DNA from: Siphonodentalium dalli
Lineage: Eukaryota; Mollusca; Scaphopoda; Gadilida; Siphonodentaliidae
Direction of reading: 5' to 3'
Length of the DNA: 64,000 nt
Assembly (NCBI GenBank): GCA_032622095.1
Contig: CP136068.1
Coordinates: 158,417,465 to 158,481,464, forward strand
Under the pieces are notes generated by a model, which had not been told where the DNA came from, did no database searches, and was given only the letters and a program-made list of their open reading frames with translations. Each line of letters begins with the position of its first letter. Positions within the stretch are counted from its first letter, which is position 1. Shown in pieces: positions 45,801-52,468 of this stretch. Made by a program: the position numbers and the translations under genes.

Positions 45801-47133
45801 ACATAATTATGTTATCGGTACCAGAGAAATCATACATGCACTATCTACATAATTATGTTATCGCTACCAGAGAAATCATACATGATATATCTACATAATT
45901 ATGTCATCGGTACCAAAGAAATTATACCCTGTCTGCATAATTATGTTATCGGTATCAGAGAAATCATACATGCACTATCTACATAATTATGTAAGCGGTA
46001 CCAGAGAAATTATACACTAGCTACATCATTATGTTATCGGTACCAGAGAAAATCGTACACAATCTACATAATTATGTTATTGGTAGCAGAGAAATCATAC
46101 ACTAACTACATAATTATGTTATCTGTTCAAAAGAAATCATACAATATCTACATAATTACACTCTTAAAAATACTGTCGGTTTGACGGTGTCAGACCCTTG
46201 TAATCCGGCGGTCCCATACCGCTTCATCAATTGTACGGTGAATCACCGCTGTTTTATGCGCCCCCTCAATGTTAAAAATGTGCGTGTTTCCAAGTTCATG
46301 CCGTCAAAATTAAACAATATCGGCGACCAAATTATATACGGCAGTGACTCCGTACAGTATGACTGAATCTGACTCTGCTGATATTTATTATTTATTACTA
46401 TTTGTTTGTATTCAGTGCAATGATCAGGTATAATCATTATGTGCAATGCACAGATCCGTCTTCTCTTGCGTCCGTAATTACGTTATTTTTATGAGCCTTA
46501 CTTTGAACACTCACGAATTTCTTTCTCCGTGTCATCGCCATGCTGAAAACACATTTGTTTTTGGAGGGGGGGGGGGTGTGATCTATAAAGTTGTGGACTA
46601 ATGTTAAAATTGTCTGACTTTCTCGCATTTGATGGCGTATATTTAATGAAATAACTTTTCAAATTCTTCAATCGTTAGAGTTTTGTTGGGAAAATAATGG
46701 AAGTCATAGTATTTTGAAACATAGAGTATGGAATGTAAACAGACGACAAACCGGAATTCAAAGGTTGCTTGGCACTATTTTATTTTATGCAACGAACGTT
46801 TAATATCACAATTTATAGAATGGGTTTATTGAAAGGGATAAGTCTAGGATCATGTAATAAATTTAAGTTTGAGATAGACACCTCGACTATATGTCAGGAA
46901 TACCGTCGCCCCTCATGGATCCGATCTAATTAAGTCCTATTAATGGGCTCATGTGTCCGATCTATTTAACTCCATACACGCACCGTATTCTCTCTTCAAC
47001 GAACAGTTGCTGTAACATAACTTGTCGAGCTAATGTGTTGACGGTTTCCTCCAGTTGTTCTATCCTATGTGTCGTCTCGTCCTGAGCGTAAACCACGCCC
47101 AATATAAGGACCAGAGCCACATACATGAACATC
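27698..47133 (-). CDS. Ten-exon gene for a 669-residue secreted protein of unrecognised family
   Basis: Assembled by hand from splice sites; this entry spans the locus and exons are listed separately. All nine junctions agree in phase and give 2,010 nt, ATG to TAA. Residues 1-16 are a signal peptide (MFMYVALVLILGVVYA). Residues 18-47 form a charged amphipathic, coiled-coil-like helix. Next comes a long body rich in Asp, Glu, Arg and Tyr with one N-glycosylation sequon at N438. The C-terminus has GHHHHD (599-602), GHQH (631-633) and CDGLKVCW (C651, C657), which could bind metal. I see no transmembrane segment after the signal, so export to the extracellular space is inferred. A match to a named family needs a search. 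Arrays abut many exon edges. Confidence 0.87.
28205..28295 (+). repeat. GGTCCGTTATTCCGAA-type short repeats, inverted partner of 29,215-29,525
   Basis: TTATTCCGAAGGT, TATGCCGACGGTCCG, TTATTCCGAAGGTCCG and CTATTCCGTAGGTCC follow one another, a unit of about 16 bp. The inverse units (GACCTTCGGAATAGCG) are tandem at 29,463-29,525, and a single one lies near 29,237-29,262. All lie in intron 9. Confidence 0.75.
28268..28432. repeat. Double-hairpin MITE, family P, copy 1
   Basis: Contains CTTATATATGCGAGTCTC / GAGCCTCTCATATATATAAG and a second hairpin with GTGAGACTCGCATATATAAG. It is more diverged than the copy at 28,460-28,690 and shares the GAGAATGCA/GAATACAT termini. Confidence 0.7.
28437..28835. 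mobile_element. Palindrome with TTAACCCTTTACC ends enclosing family-P MITE copy 2
   Basis: The outer inverted ends are TTAACCCTTTACCCAACAGA (28,437) and GTTTGGTAAAGGGTTAA (to 28,835). Inside, 28,460-28,690 is a nearly perfect palindrome. Each arm is itself a hairpin: CCAATGCATTCTCTTATATA, TGCGAGTCGACC, ATAGGTCGCCTCGCATATAT, then AAGAGAATGCATTGG. The loop is AT-rich. Ends GCCCTGTG/CACAGGGC mark the inner element. It lies in intron 9. Confidence 0.8.
28848..29010 (+). CDS. Possible isolated coding segment, unrecognised
   Basis: A frame reading VKGITDVPSELLRQLEAIQA, then a Gln/Arg-rich stretch, ends at a good donor (CTGTAG|GTAACTG, 29,008/29,009) and has more balanced composition than its AT-rich surroundings. 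There is no start codon, no partner exon and no motif. It lies in intron 9 of the minus-strand gene, opposite in strand. It could be a transposon-derived fragment or chance. Confidence 0.2.
29695..30152. mobile_element. Nested palindromes: outer 50-bp inverted repeat around family-P MITE copy 3
   Basis: Outer arms GACCCGCCATATCAAATCCA at 29,699 and its inverse ending at 30,150 enclose TACCCTGTGCCAATGCATTC at 29,740 and its inverse near 30,105. The inner hairpins repeat TGCGAGTCGACC/GGTCGCCTCGCA as in copy 2, with a longer AT-rich loop. Two palindromic elements are therefore nested, as in copy 2 but with a different outer one. Confidence 0.8.
30153..30509. other. No gene recognised (intron 9)
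   Basis: Nothing convincing on either strand. Confidence 0.4.
30510..32240. mobile_element. Element with inverted arms of 140-195 bp
   Basis: GGGCACAATCGTTTCGATGA at 30,517 mirrors GACGATC/TTTGACGATCCGCG at 32,210-32,240. Further paired blocks are GCGACCAATTTCACGATTC, ACAACCACGGTGCTACG, GTTTAACGATTC and AGTGGGCTTCTTCTTATGTT. The right arm carries an extra stretch of about 50 bp. The roughly 1.4-kb interior has no recognised gene, only short frames and a C16-18 run near 31,647. A (GT)8 tract follows the right end at 32,235. Confidence 0.75.
32290..32912. repeat. 67-bp tandem array abutting exon 9
   Basis: Nine copies of a unit of about 67-69 bp: TATATATTGTGGTGATTGTA, CCCGTCCATGCACCTACATG, TACTCACTCCCCCACCCGCC, CGACACT. 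It ends about 20 bp from the exon 9 donor. Long open frames on both strands arise because the unit lacks stops in several frames; they are not genes. Confidence 0.95.
32934..33277 (-). CDS. Exon 9 of the secreted-protein gene
   Basis: Residues 508-622, the longest exon (344 nt). Acceptor TGTTCACAG|GC in phase 1, donor ATACAG|GTAGGC in phase 0. It carries Trp, Cys and charged residues in the first half and a GHHHHD cluster with the acidic Ser-Ala-Glu-Asp-Leu helix after it. A potential metal site with the GHQH of exon 10 is an inference. Confidence 0.87.
34420..34508 (-). CDS. Exon 8 of the secreted-protein gene
   Basis: Residues 478-507, 89 nt. Acceptor AACCTTCAG|GACACC in phase 2, donor AACAG|GTAGAAA in phase 1. 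Encodes TPKELFIGAEVGRAPADTAV. Both phases match the neighbouring exons. A run of about 16-19 C lies in intron 8 at about 34,252. Confidence 0.87.
35447..35661 (-). CDS. Exon 7 of the secreted-protein gene
   Basis: Residues 407-478. Acceptor TTTTATAG|GTAGAGGTG in phase 0, donor TATTACAG|GTTACAA in phase 2. Contains the N-I-T sequon (N438) and Cys410. Its 5' edge and acceptor are copied three to four times just upstream (35,690-35,990). Confidence 0.87.
35690..35990 (-). repeat. Extra copies of the exon 7 acceptor edge
   Basis: GGCGTACACAC with CCTCTACCTATAAAACGTTA recurs at 35,646 (real exon), 35,761 and 35,880, a period of 115-119 bp. A degenerate copy runs to 35,990. Each copy holds an intact minus-strand TATAG acceptor and about the first 85 coding bases of exon 7 (TCCATTGGAAATCG, CACCACTACTGGC). 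A 4-bp insertion (GTAC) in the second copy breaks the frame. No copy has the exon 7 donor. Confidence 0.9.
36413..36512 (-). repeat. Inverted copy of the 24,428-24,530 repeat
   Basis: ATGTTGGGATATAAGATTTT, AGTCGTAGACGAGTTG and AATCAAATTTATCAAA match the reverse complement of the earlier copy. Lies in intron 6. Identity of the element unknown. Confidence 0.75.
36611..36910 (-). CDS. Exon 6 of the secreted-protein gene
   Basis: Residues 307-406, exactly 100 codons. Acceptor CTTCTTTCAG|AAT in phase 0. I chose donor AACAAT|GTTAGT; an alternative GTGAAC six bases earlier keeps the same phase. Encodes GIIDDIMEEIPGKDNYPGV and a Tyr/Arg-rich stretch RYHRMYRSK. A C14-16 run lies about 45 bp into intron 6. 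Confidence 0.86.
37720..37817 (-). repeat. Duplication of the exon 5 donor flank
   Basis: GGAATCATCGTACGG (37,752) and GGAATCATCGTACCG (37,805), each preceded by GAACTATTTCACAGT, form two units about 53 bp apart. The second contains the real exon 5 donor. On the minus strand both read CGTACGATGATTCC or close to it. Confidence 0.75.
37817..38067 (-). CDS. Exon 5 of the secreted-protein gene
   Basis: Residues 223-306, 251 nt. Acceptor TCTGTTTTAG|GG in phase 1, donor TATACG|GTACGA in phase 0. Encodes NEVLDEGPTYAQWNYRVLCH and RPIDEVAGRVARGLTLEEY. Phases match exons 4 and 6. Confidence 0.87.
38530..39144. repeat. Degenerate GATATC-centred array
   Basis: TGATATCA(T/C)AAAAT and ATTTTGTGATATCA motifs alternate in both orientations roughly every 25-35 bp, about 20 times, within intron 4. 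GTGCCATTCTTCTATTTATTA (38,531) and GCGCCGTTCTTCTATTTATTA (39,004) are copies about 470 bp apart, so a larger unit was also duplicated. The array abuts R1 copy 3. Confidence 0.85.
39145..39945 (-). repeat. Dispersed repeat family R1, copy 3 (inverted)
   Basis: Starts ATAACGAACCAAAGCC, the inverse of copy 2's right end, followed by GTGACGTCACCAATTATTAT, TAAAGCATTAATGTCGTAAT, GTAGCCGCGGTTTACATT and CAACCAACAGTCTTGACTTT, all inverse to copy 2. The 90-codon minus-strand frame at 39,466-39,738 belongs to the repeat. Lies in intron 4. Confidence 0.8.
40255..40537 (-). CDS. Exon 4 of the secreted-protein gene
   Basis: Residues 129-223, 283 nt. Acceptor GTGTTGTAG|ACTGAGG in phase 0, donor AAAACAG|GTATAAC in phase 1. 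Encodes TEDIPFPDVPPSVLEKPTVE followed by an amphipathic helix (EEQIAEMREYFRAF) and an acidic, aromatic stretch with Cys180. Confidence 0.88.
40538..41989. other. Intron 3, nothing recognised
   Basis: No repeat or coding structure beyond short random frames. A CTAATTAACGAACCGG at 40,691 resembles the R1 repeat end but has no R1 body next to it. Confidence 0.5.
41990..42114 (-). CDS. Exon 3 of the secreted-protein gene
   Basis: Residues 87-128, 125 nt. Acceptor CTCGCTTAAAG|GTAACC in phase 1, donor CACCAG|GTATTC in phase 0. Encodes NHITTIGLGEFVAVLN, then EFRTRHNDYMLKQPSSTSTD. Its first 70-75 bases and the acceptor are the unit of the 109-bp array lying directly upstream. Confidence 0.88.
42115..43530 (-). 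repeat. 108-109-bp array of the exon 3 acceptor edge
   Basis: About ten extra well-conserved units (to about 43,256) and three degenerate ones (to about 43,530) lie upstream of exon 3 in transcription order. On the minus strand each unit has ATTCACATATTTATTCTCGC, TTAAAG|GTAACCATATAACC (acceptor) and the coding bases for GNHITTIGLGEFVAVLN-VEFRT. Then, instead of the exon's second half and donor, intron sequence restarts the next unit. Units of 108 bp stay in frame, so open frames run through two to four units; 109-bp units break it. One unit is longer by an AAATAAATATGTGAATATT insertion. Confidence 0.95.
43743..43885 (+). repeat. 48-bp tandem repeat, 3 copies
   Basis: TTGTCCAGATGATTTGCCAG then TGTATTAATAGAGCGTTG and TATACGGAGA repeat with a 48-bp period in intron 2. 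Confidence 0.9.
44030..44320 (+). repeat. Diverged direct pair of about 155 bp
   Basis: Both copies share CATAACTC-GTCAAAAA-CATCG, TCTCAAATGTGAA, ACCAAATATCAAGAAATTC and CAAGTTACC-TGCGGACAA. The form resembles interspersed-repeat tails common in molluscan genomes, but I cannot name the family. Lies in intron 2. Confidence 0.65.
44400..45110. repeat. Diverged array of about 160-bp units
   Basis: GATGGGCCCTTA-CAGTTTGAACCCCAAATTGG recurs at about 44,723, 44,885 and 45,052 (162-167 bp apart). Partial earlier units carry GCGTCCCGG-ACT and ACATTCCGCAT near 44,435 and 44,600. GATATGCCCCAACATCCACA is shared. A GATAGAGAAA microsatellite sits at about 44,506-44,545. Intron 2. Confidence 0.75.
45263..45372 (-). 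CDS. Exon 2 of the secreted-protein gene
   Basis: Residues 50-87, 110 nt. Acceptor CTTTACGCAG|ATCC in phase 2, donor ACCATG|GTAAGT in phase 1. Encodes SGIKQIRHNFGGTRPYYFES, then HNLDYIAQLHDH. A tandem array starts about 10-20 bp from the acceptor. Confidence 0.88.
45381..46160. repeat. Array of about 46-52-bp units abutting exon 2's acceptor
   Basis: About 15 copies of ATGTTATCGGTACCAGAGAA, ATCATACA(TG)CACTATCTAC, ATAATT with 46-52-bp periods. Two sub-blocks of several units are themselves repeated (about 45,640-45,760 and 46,030-46,150 share TATTGGTAGCAGAG and TCTGTTCAAAAG). The first unit begins inside the pyrimidine-rich stretch before the exon 2 acceptor. Confidence 0.92.
46161..46983. 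other. Remainder of intron 1, no gene seen
   Basis: A segment at 46,795-46,860 (AACGAACGTTTAATATCACA and following) is a direct copy of 57,132-57,197. A G9-10 run lies at 46,566. Short frames have no motif. Confidence 0.55.
46984..47133 (-). CDS. Exon 1 (first coding) with signal peptide
   Basis: ATG at 47,132. The acceptor-like TTTCTTACAG|G right before it implies an upstream non-coding exon. Donor AATACG|GTGCGTG in phase 2 matches exon 2. Residues 1-16 are a textbook signal peptide with a VYA cleavage site; residues 18-49 (DETTHRIEQLEETVNTLARQ and on) predict a helix with heptad Leu/Val spacing. I chose this ATG over the in-frame one at 47,201 because that sits in a duplicated signal-peptide fragment upstream of the acceptor. 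Confidence 0.82.
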
Positions 47134-47139
47134 CTGTAA

Positions 47140-47265
47140 GAAATAAAAAATAGAGCTGAATGCAAAACCGCGCCCAATATAAGGACGAAGAACACATACA
47201 TTAGTATCCTGTGTTGACGGAGTTCTCCAGTTGCTCTATCCTCTGAGTCGTTATCTCGTGGGAAA
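47140..47265 (-). pseudogene. Displaced copy of exon 1 pieces, directly upstream
   Basis: On the minus strand 47,265-47,205 resembles the coiled-coil half of exon 1 (AGGATAGAGCAACTGGAGAA, TCCGTCAACACAG). It is followed at 47,201 by a signal-peptide start encoding MYVFFVLILGAVLHSALFF. The order (helix part, then signal part) is reversed relative to the gene. The frame continues into the real exon 1 without a stop. Confidence 0.75.
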
Positions 47266-47699
47266 CCGGATTCAGAATATGGATTCAGATTACAGATTAG
47301 ACCCCGTACGACTTGGTTCGGTAAACGAACAGACCAGAACTTGGCAGAATCAGTAAACGAACAGACCGTAATCTCAATCTCGTGGTAATCAAGATTCGGA
47401 TTTCGATTCCGATTACGGACTCAAATGTTCGTATGGCAACAAACCGAGATTTCGCCACCTCGGAGTTTAAAAACACAATAACACATAAGAATCCGTCTCT
47501 TGTGTACAAATTATTGCAGAATATAAACGATCTATATCAAAGAATTTTAAATGCGGAGTCAAACTTGTTTTATCGAATGTAAACTGGGAGAATATTACTG
47601 AAATTAGCCAAATAATAACGCTATAGATAGTAACGCTGGGGGAGCACTTCGGTTGATGGCGAAGCAAATCATTGTCGATTTTATTGTCACTTTCATATT
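47266..47699. other. No gene recognised
   Basis: Repeated GATTCAGATTACAGATTA/GATTCGGATTTCGATTCCGA-type motifs at 47,268-47,430 resemble 49,950-49,990. Nothing else is supported. Confidence 0.45.
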
Positions 47700-48075
47700 T
47701 CCATTTCATAATTCCATCCATAAAATACCGCCCGAACGCATGTCGATTTCGAATTCGGCGGATACGTCACCATTGACCGAATTCATGTGAACCTGCATGG
47801 ATATGTCTTCTGCTGTGTTCGTTATTATAATGTTTCTTCTTATTCAAGAAATAGTAGGATTATATGATATCGATGGATTATCAGATACACGTATGTACTC
47901 TCTAGTCTTATAGAAATTTCATGTTTAAAATGTTATGTTTCGTTAAATGCAGTCGTTTTGCACAATAGTCTCTGTATAGACAACAAACACATGCATTTTT
48001 TGGCCAACGTGCTGTACATTAGTTGGAAAATAAAGCTTTGCTCGTGAAGCTAATGTTGTGGTCTTGTGATCGCAG
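47700..48075 (+). repeat. Dispersed repeat family R1, copy 4 (partial)
   Basis: Shares CATTGAC-GAATTC, TCTTCTGCT-T-TTC, GATGGATTATCAGAT and AGTTGGAAAATAAAGCTTTG with copy 1 (9,960-10,260). Both TIR-like ends are missing. Confidence 0.7.
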
Positions 48076-49002
48076 GTGAACTGCATCTCCAAATCGCACA
48101 AACAAAAATGTAAAGCTTATTCTAGGATCTCAGGACTATATAGTGGAAATTAAGTGCCCACACGTACAAGTTCTAGGGGCGTGGCTAGAGGTTTCCTCAA
48201 ATTTCCGGCCAACTTCACCCCCCCCCCCCCCATTGAACCAAACATCAATCTCACAGGTTCGCAGAATTCCATTTGCACCCCTTGGAAATAGCCAACCTGA
48301 CACACACTAAGATTGGAAAATTACCAACTTTTACTGGTTGAAAAAATCAAACAATGAGAACAATTCCAACCTATATATGGTGTCAAATTAATGTCCAACT
48401 AATGTTGTGTCATGCATGAAATTTAAAATGCTGGGCATGTACCAAAGTTTAGTTTAAACATATCTATTTCAAATATTTGTCAAATTTAGATAACACATGA
48501 TATATAACACATATATTTGTTTATACATACAATGGGATTGGAGGACAAGTGCTGACTCACTGAAGGGTACCCCCTCTCCCATATGTTATTACACTGAAAA
48601 AATTAATAATTAGTAATGGCAACGCAACATGACTACCAAAACAAGTTGAACATATATACAAATCTCCCCAGTTAGTCATAAGTTTGTATATGTATTTATT
48701 TAAAATCGGGTTTGTTTGTTGCGTTTGCTGATTTGTACGTATCATTATTTGGAACAGTTAGTCAAAAGAATCCTGATTTTTCCTCACGTATGAATGACTG
48801 CACAGCTAAGCAAATTGTACCAAAGTTCGGGGGGATCGAGACACCTAACCAACCCCTGTCGTCACGTCCCTGTGCAACTGACAAGTTTCGTGTGTTCTTC
48901 ACAACATCTTCGGAATTTGATTCAGGGGGCCCAGAGCTGTTAGAATTAAATGCTTGCCCTCATCAATAAACACACTTTAACTTGAAAAAAAGACGCGATT
49001 AA
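48076..49002. other. No gene recognised
   Basis: The 85-codon frame at 48,712-48,969 has no motif, though its second half is less AT-rich than its surroundings. A C14 run is at 48,218. Confidence 0.45.
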
Positions 49003-49765
49003 GTCGGACTGGCCAGGGGGGGGGGGTCAGGAAAAAAATTACGGATACAAGGTGGAAATTTTGTGTTTTTCAGTTTTGGGGACCCACCACCCCGGGAGCG
49101 TAAGTTTTTTTCACCCAGGTCTGGGACACCCACCCGGGACCGTAAGTTTTTTCCACCCAGGTCTGGGACACCCACCCCCAAAATTGATGAAAATCATGTA
49201 AATTGTACTAAATAATGTGTTGTTGGCAGGGTAAGGGTCTCTCATTGTGTCTGCAACAGAACTGAGAGAACGCTGATCAAGTACACCCACAAAAAATAAA
49301 CAAACAAAGCACATGGCTGAAAAATATGCCAACAAAACCTTTAAAAACACAAATATTTATGGCTATACAGTAAAGGTAAAATACCCACTTTAACAGGATA
49401 GGGGCTTAGCGTCTAAGGTAACCTCTGTATAATAAGTTTAAAAAGCCATGATAAACTATGAGAAAAGATGAGAATGATTTTTTTTTCATTGCAATTTTTT
49501 TCCTGGACCAAAACCGGACCCACCCCATGGTTTCAACTGTTAAAGGGAGAAATTATGGACAAAAAATTAAAATATAGAGCCCCCCTCACTTGTATAGGGC
49601 TATATCATGCACTACTATATGAATCTGATTGTTTCAATTCATTTTGAAGCTGTAATTTGTCTTAGAAATGATTTTGGAAAAAAATTGCATGACATCAGAA
49701 AAAATCTGCATTCCAGGCCTGTAATTTTTTTCCGACCCCCCCCCCCCCCCTGGACTGGCAGCAAA
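49003..49765. mobile_element. Element with TIRs containing an oligo-G/C run
   Basis: GACTGGCCAGGGGG...TCAGGAAAAAAATTACGG at the left mirrors CTGTAATTTTTTTCCGACCC...CCTGGACTGGC at the right, giving 40-45-bp inverted ends. The interior has two direct copies of a 55-bp block (CGTAAGTTTTTT, CACCCAGGTCTGGGACACCC) at about 49,098-49,185. No gene inside. Probably a MITE. Confidence 0.7.
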
Positions 49766-49984
49766 TTATGTGCCGTGTATATACGCATAGAAGAAAAGCA
49801 TGACTTTCACAACAAACGTGAACTTTATAAATATAAGATACAAATGATACTTGTGTCAAATACATGAGCCATGTTTGAAGCTGGGAGAACATTAAACATA
49901 GTTTCGGAGACCACGTGGATTTCAAAAGCTGACCTAGAATCGGGAATTAGCCCCCGTAATCGGCTTTGGATTCTGAATCCGGAT

Positions 49985-50070
49985 TCCCACGAGATAACGA
50001 CTCTGTGTCGTCTCGTCCTGAGCGTAAACCGCGCCCAATATAAGGACCAGAACCACAGACATGAACATCC
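49985..50070 (-). pseudogene. Second displaced signal-peptide exon copy
   Basis: Minus strand: ACAG|G then ATG (about 50,063) encoding MFMSVVLVLILGAVYAQDET, almost the same signal peptide as exon 1 with the same acceptor-like context. After the Gln codon the sequence departs (RYLVGIRIQNP) and stops. It could act as an alternative first exon if a donor is used; none obvious is in place. Confidence 0.75.
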
Positions 50071-50690
50071 TGTATAGATACATGTAGATATATAGCTAGA
50101 TTTATTTGGTGCGATGTAAAAACATATTACAAAAAGGTCCTACAGTTTGAATGGACCATAAGATATTACAGTTTAGATTGTACACAACTGATTTTAAACA
50201 TATGAGAATCAATATAAATCAAACAATAATTTGAAAGATTAAATTCAGTTTCATTTCATTATAATTTATTTAATAGAATATATAATTGTTTTAAAGAAGT
50301 GGTCTTTATGATGTAATAAGACTCACCCATCGCACCGAGTATGACATTGAAAAGTCTGACCCATAAATGGGCAGACTTATTTCCGCAATGGTCCTCAGAT
50401 TAATAGATGTTATCTGCAAACAATTTCTAAATTTCAAATGACCAAAGGCATAAATATAGTTATAATGGACTTCGAGAGATATATTTCCTTATTAAAGTAT
50501 GTGTTGAAATTCCCTAAGAATGGTAAGATCAATTTCAGAGTTACCGGTACCGAACTTGGTTTGCTAGTGAAACCATTTTAAATCATTAAGATCATTTAAG
50601 AATGACATATTCATAAAATTAGGCACTAAGAGTTTTGATGAATGAAAGTGGGGGAGATGTTGTGCGTGAATTGTTGCAAATTAAGTGAGG
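50071..50690. other. No gene recognised
   Basis: AT-rich, short frames only. Confidence 0.45.
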
Positions 50691-51160
50691 CAACCACACC
50701 GGCAGTGTCTATGGGTTCTGTTTTGTTTCAGCAGCCCTCTACAAACATAAGTAGAGAGCCCACCTATCAAATGGTGGCCGAGTTGAACTTACTCAAACAC
50801 AGAATCCATAGACCTCCCCGGAATAAATGTTCAAACTGTAAAACCTACATGATTGTGAAAATAAAACCTATAAAATACATTCGTGAATAATACATAAAAT
50901 TATAAAATGTAGCAAATTGGTGCCATGCTACCAGATCAATGTGCATTCAACACAGAAACTACTCAGATGTCACCCCTGAGATGCATACATGTACGCATCC
51001 CAGAGGTGGCATCCGAGCAATTTCTGCCGGACCAGAAGGTGTCTATGGGTTCTGTTTTGTTTTCGCAACCCTCTACAAAGATATTATAACCAAAGGGCCC
51101 ACCTATCAAATGGTGGCCGAGTGATCTTACTCCAACACAGAATCCACAGACCTCATCTGG
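50691..51160 (+). repeat. Diverged direct pair, about 323 bp apart
   Basis: GTGTCTATGGGTTCTGTTTT, CCCACCTATCAAATGGTGGC and CAGAATCCA-AGACCTC occur in the same order at 50,705-50,815 and 51,028-51,155. Short frames across both (for example 50,642-50,890) have no recognised motif. Confidence 0.75.
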
Positions 51161-51194
51161 ATGAATGCACTAAAATGTGAATTTGGGATAAAAA

Positions 51195-51300
51195 ATACTT
51201 CAAGAAATAAAACAAATGGAGCTAAATGCAAAACCGCGCCCAATAGACTGTGTAGGAACTGTTACATCGGAAATCGTTCTATCGCCGGTTTGTGGTGGTT
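51195..51300. repeat. Chimeric junction shared with 56,120-56,245
   Basis: 51,197-51,245 (ACTTCAAGAAATAAAACAAA, TGGAGCTAAATGCAAAACCG) matches 56,190-56,238 directly. 51,246-51,300 (GTGTAGGAACTGTTACATCG, CGTTCTATCGCCGG) matches 56,123-56,166 as an inverse. The direct part contains the tail of the signal-peptide copy (GCGCCCAATA). Confidence 0.75.
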
Positions 51301-51906
51301 CTTGACTGATTTGTGACGGTTCCTGATGATCGAAATTATACATTTCCACGACTTTTTGACAGTTAAAACGCAATTTTGAGGCATCTAGGTGTTAGTTCGA
51401 TTAGCTATTTTCAATCGCATCACAATCTGTGACACCAATTAGCGTGTTAATAACGAAACTTTCATTGTGCGAGTCATAACAACGACAAAAACCGCGAATG
51501 TTGATAATTGTTTGGGTTCTCTCCTGATCGAGTCGGTTCTCTCCCCATTTAATCGTTCTATACGGGTAAAACTATGGCTAATATTTGCCATGGTACATGG
51601 TTCAAACTGCCAATTGTGTGAAAGTATACAAAGATAAACACAACAAGCTATGCATTAAGTTGAAATTTGCACCACTTGTCATTAATTTCGATAAATTACA
51701 CTGCCTTTCTATGCTTATTCAATAACCTGTGTTTCGCCTTTCAAAATTCACAAAGTCGCCAGCTAGTTTGAAATATAACGCGTTTTGCAGGCCCAACAAT
51801 TCCATGAGTCAATAGCCGGTTAATAATAGTGAAATTTCATAGCGCTGGACTTCGGAAAGCTTGAGCGTAGACGGGATATATATAGAGTTATAAGTCTTGT
51901 ATTTTA
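51301..51906. other. No gene; weak inverse similarity to 55.6-56.1 kb
   Basis: GACTGATTTGTGACGGTTCC mirrors GAACCGTAACAAATC near 56,093. No coding region is supported. Confidence 0.45.
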
Positions 51907-51938
51907 TCTCATATATATTTTGAAGACCTCTGTCTGTA

Positions 51939-51970
<32 letters not shown>

Positions 51971-52468
51971 ATTTATACAAATCTACGATTCTCGACCGAT
52001 CGGGACGAAACTTGGTACGTGTGTGTAGTTTGATCAGGCGGTGAACGTTGTCGTATTGGCGAGCCCGTGCGGCGCCCGCTTCGCGCATGCGCAGACGAGA
52101 TCTCGGAAACGGGTGGAGCTATCGACTTGAAATTTGCTATGTGAATGTATCTTGCCCCGGATACGAATTTTATCGGGTCGCCGAGCCCGTGCGACGCCAG
52201 CTTCGCTCATGCGCAGACGAAATCTCGGAAACGGGTTGAGCTATCGACTTGAAATTTGGTATGTGAATGTATCTTGCCCCGGACACGAATTTTATCGGGT
52301 CGACGAGCCCGTGCGACGCCAGCTTCGCGCATGCGCAGAACAGATCTAAGAAACGGGTGGAGCTATCGACTTGAAATTTGGTTTTTGAATAGCCCGGACA
52401 ACGGGTGGAGCTATCGACTTGAAATTTGGTTTTTGAATAGCCCGGACAACGTCGGGCTCATCGGCTAG
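51907..52468 (+). mobile_element. Helitron-like non-autonomous element 1 of 4
   Basis: 5' TCTCATATATATTTTGAAGA preceded by A. The 3' end has hairpin AGCCCGGACAACGTCGGGCT, then CATCGG and CTAG, followed by T. TC start, near-terminal hairpin, CTAG end and A/T flanks fit the Helitron rule (family knowledge). Inside are a (GTCT)n tract and tandem units of about 120 bp with GCGCATGCGCAGACGAGATC and GAGCTATCGACTTGAAATTT. No Rep/helicase, so non-autonomous. Open frames on both strands arise from the stop-poor repeat. Confidence 0.8.

Noticed and set aside
46161-46370. MITE-like CACTCTTAAAAAT start with GTCGGTTTGACGGTGTC
   Set aside because: No matching inverted end or second copy found in the window.
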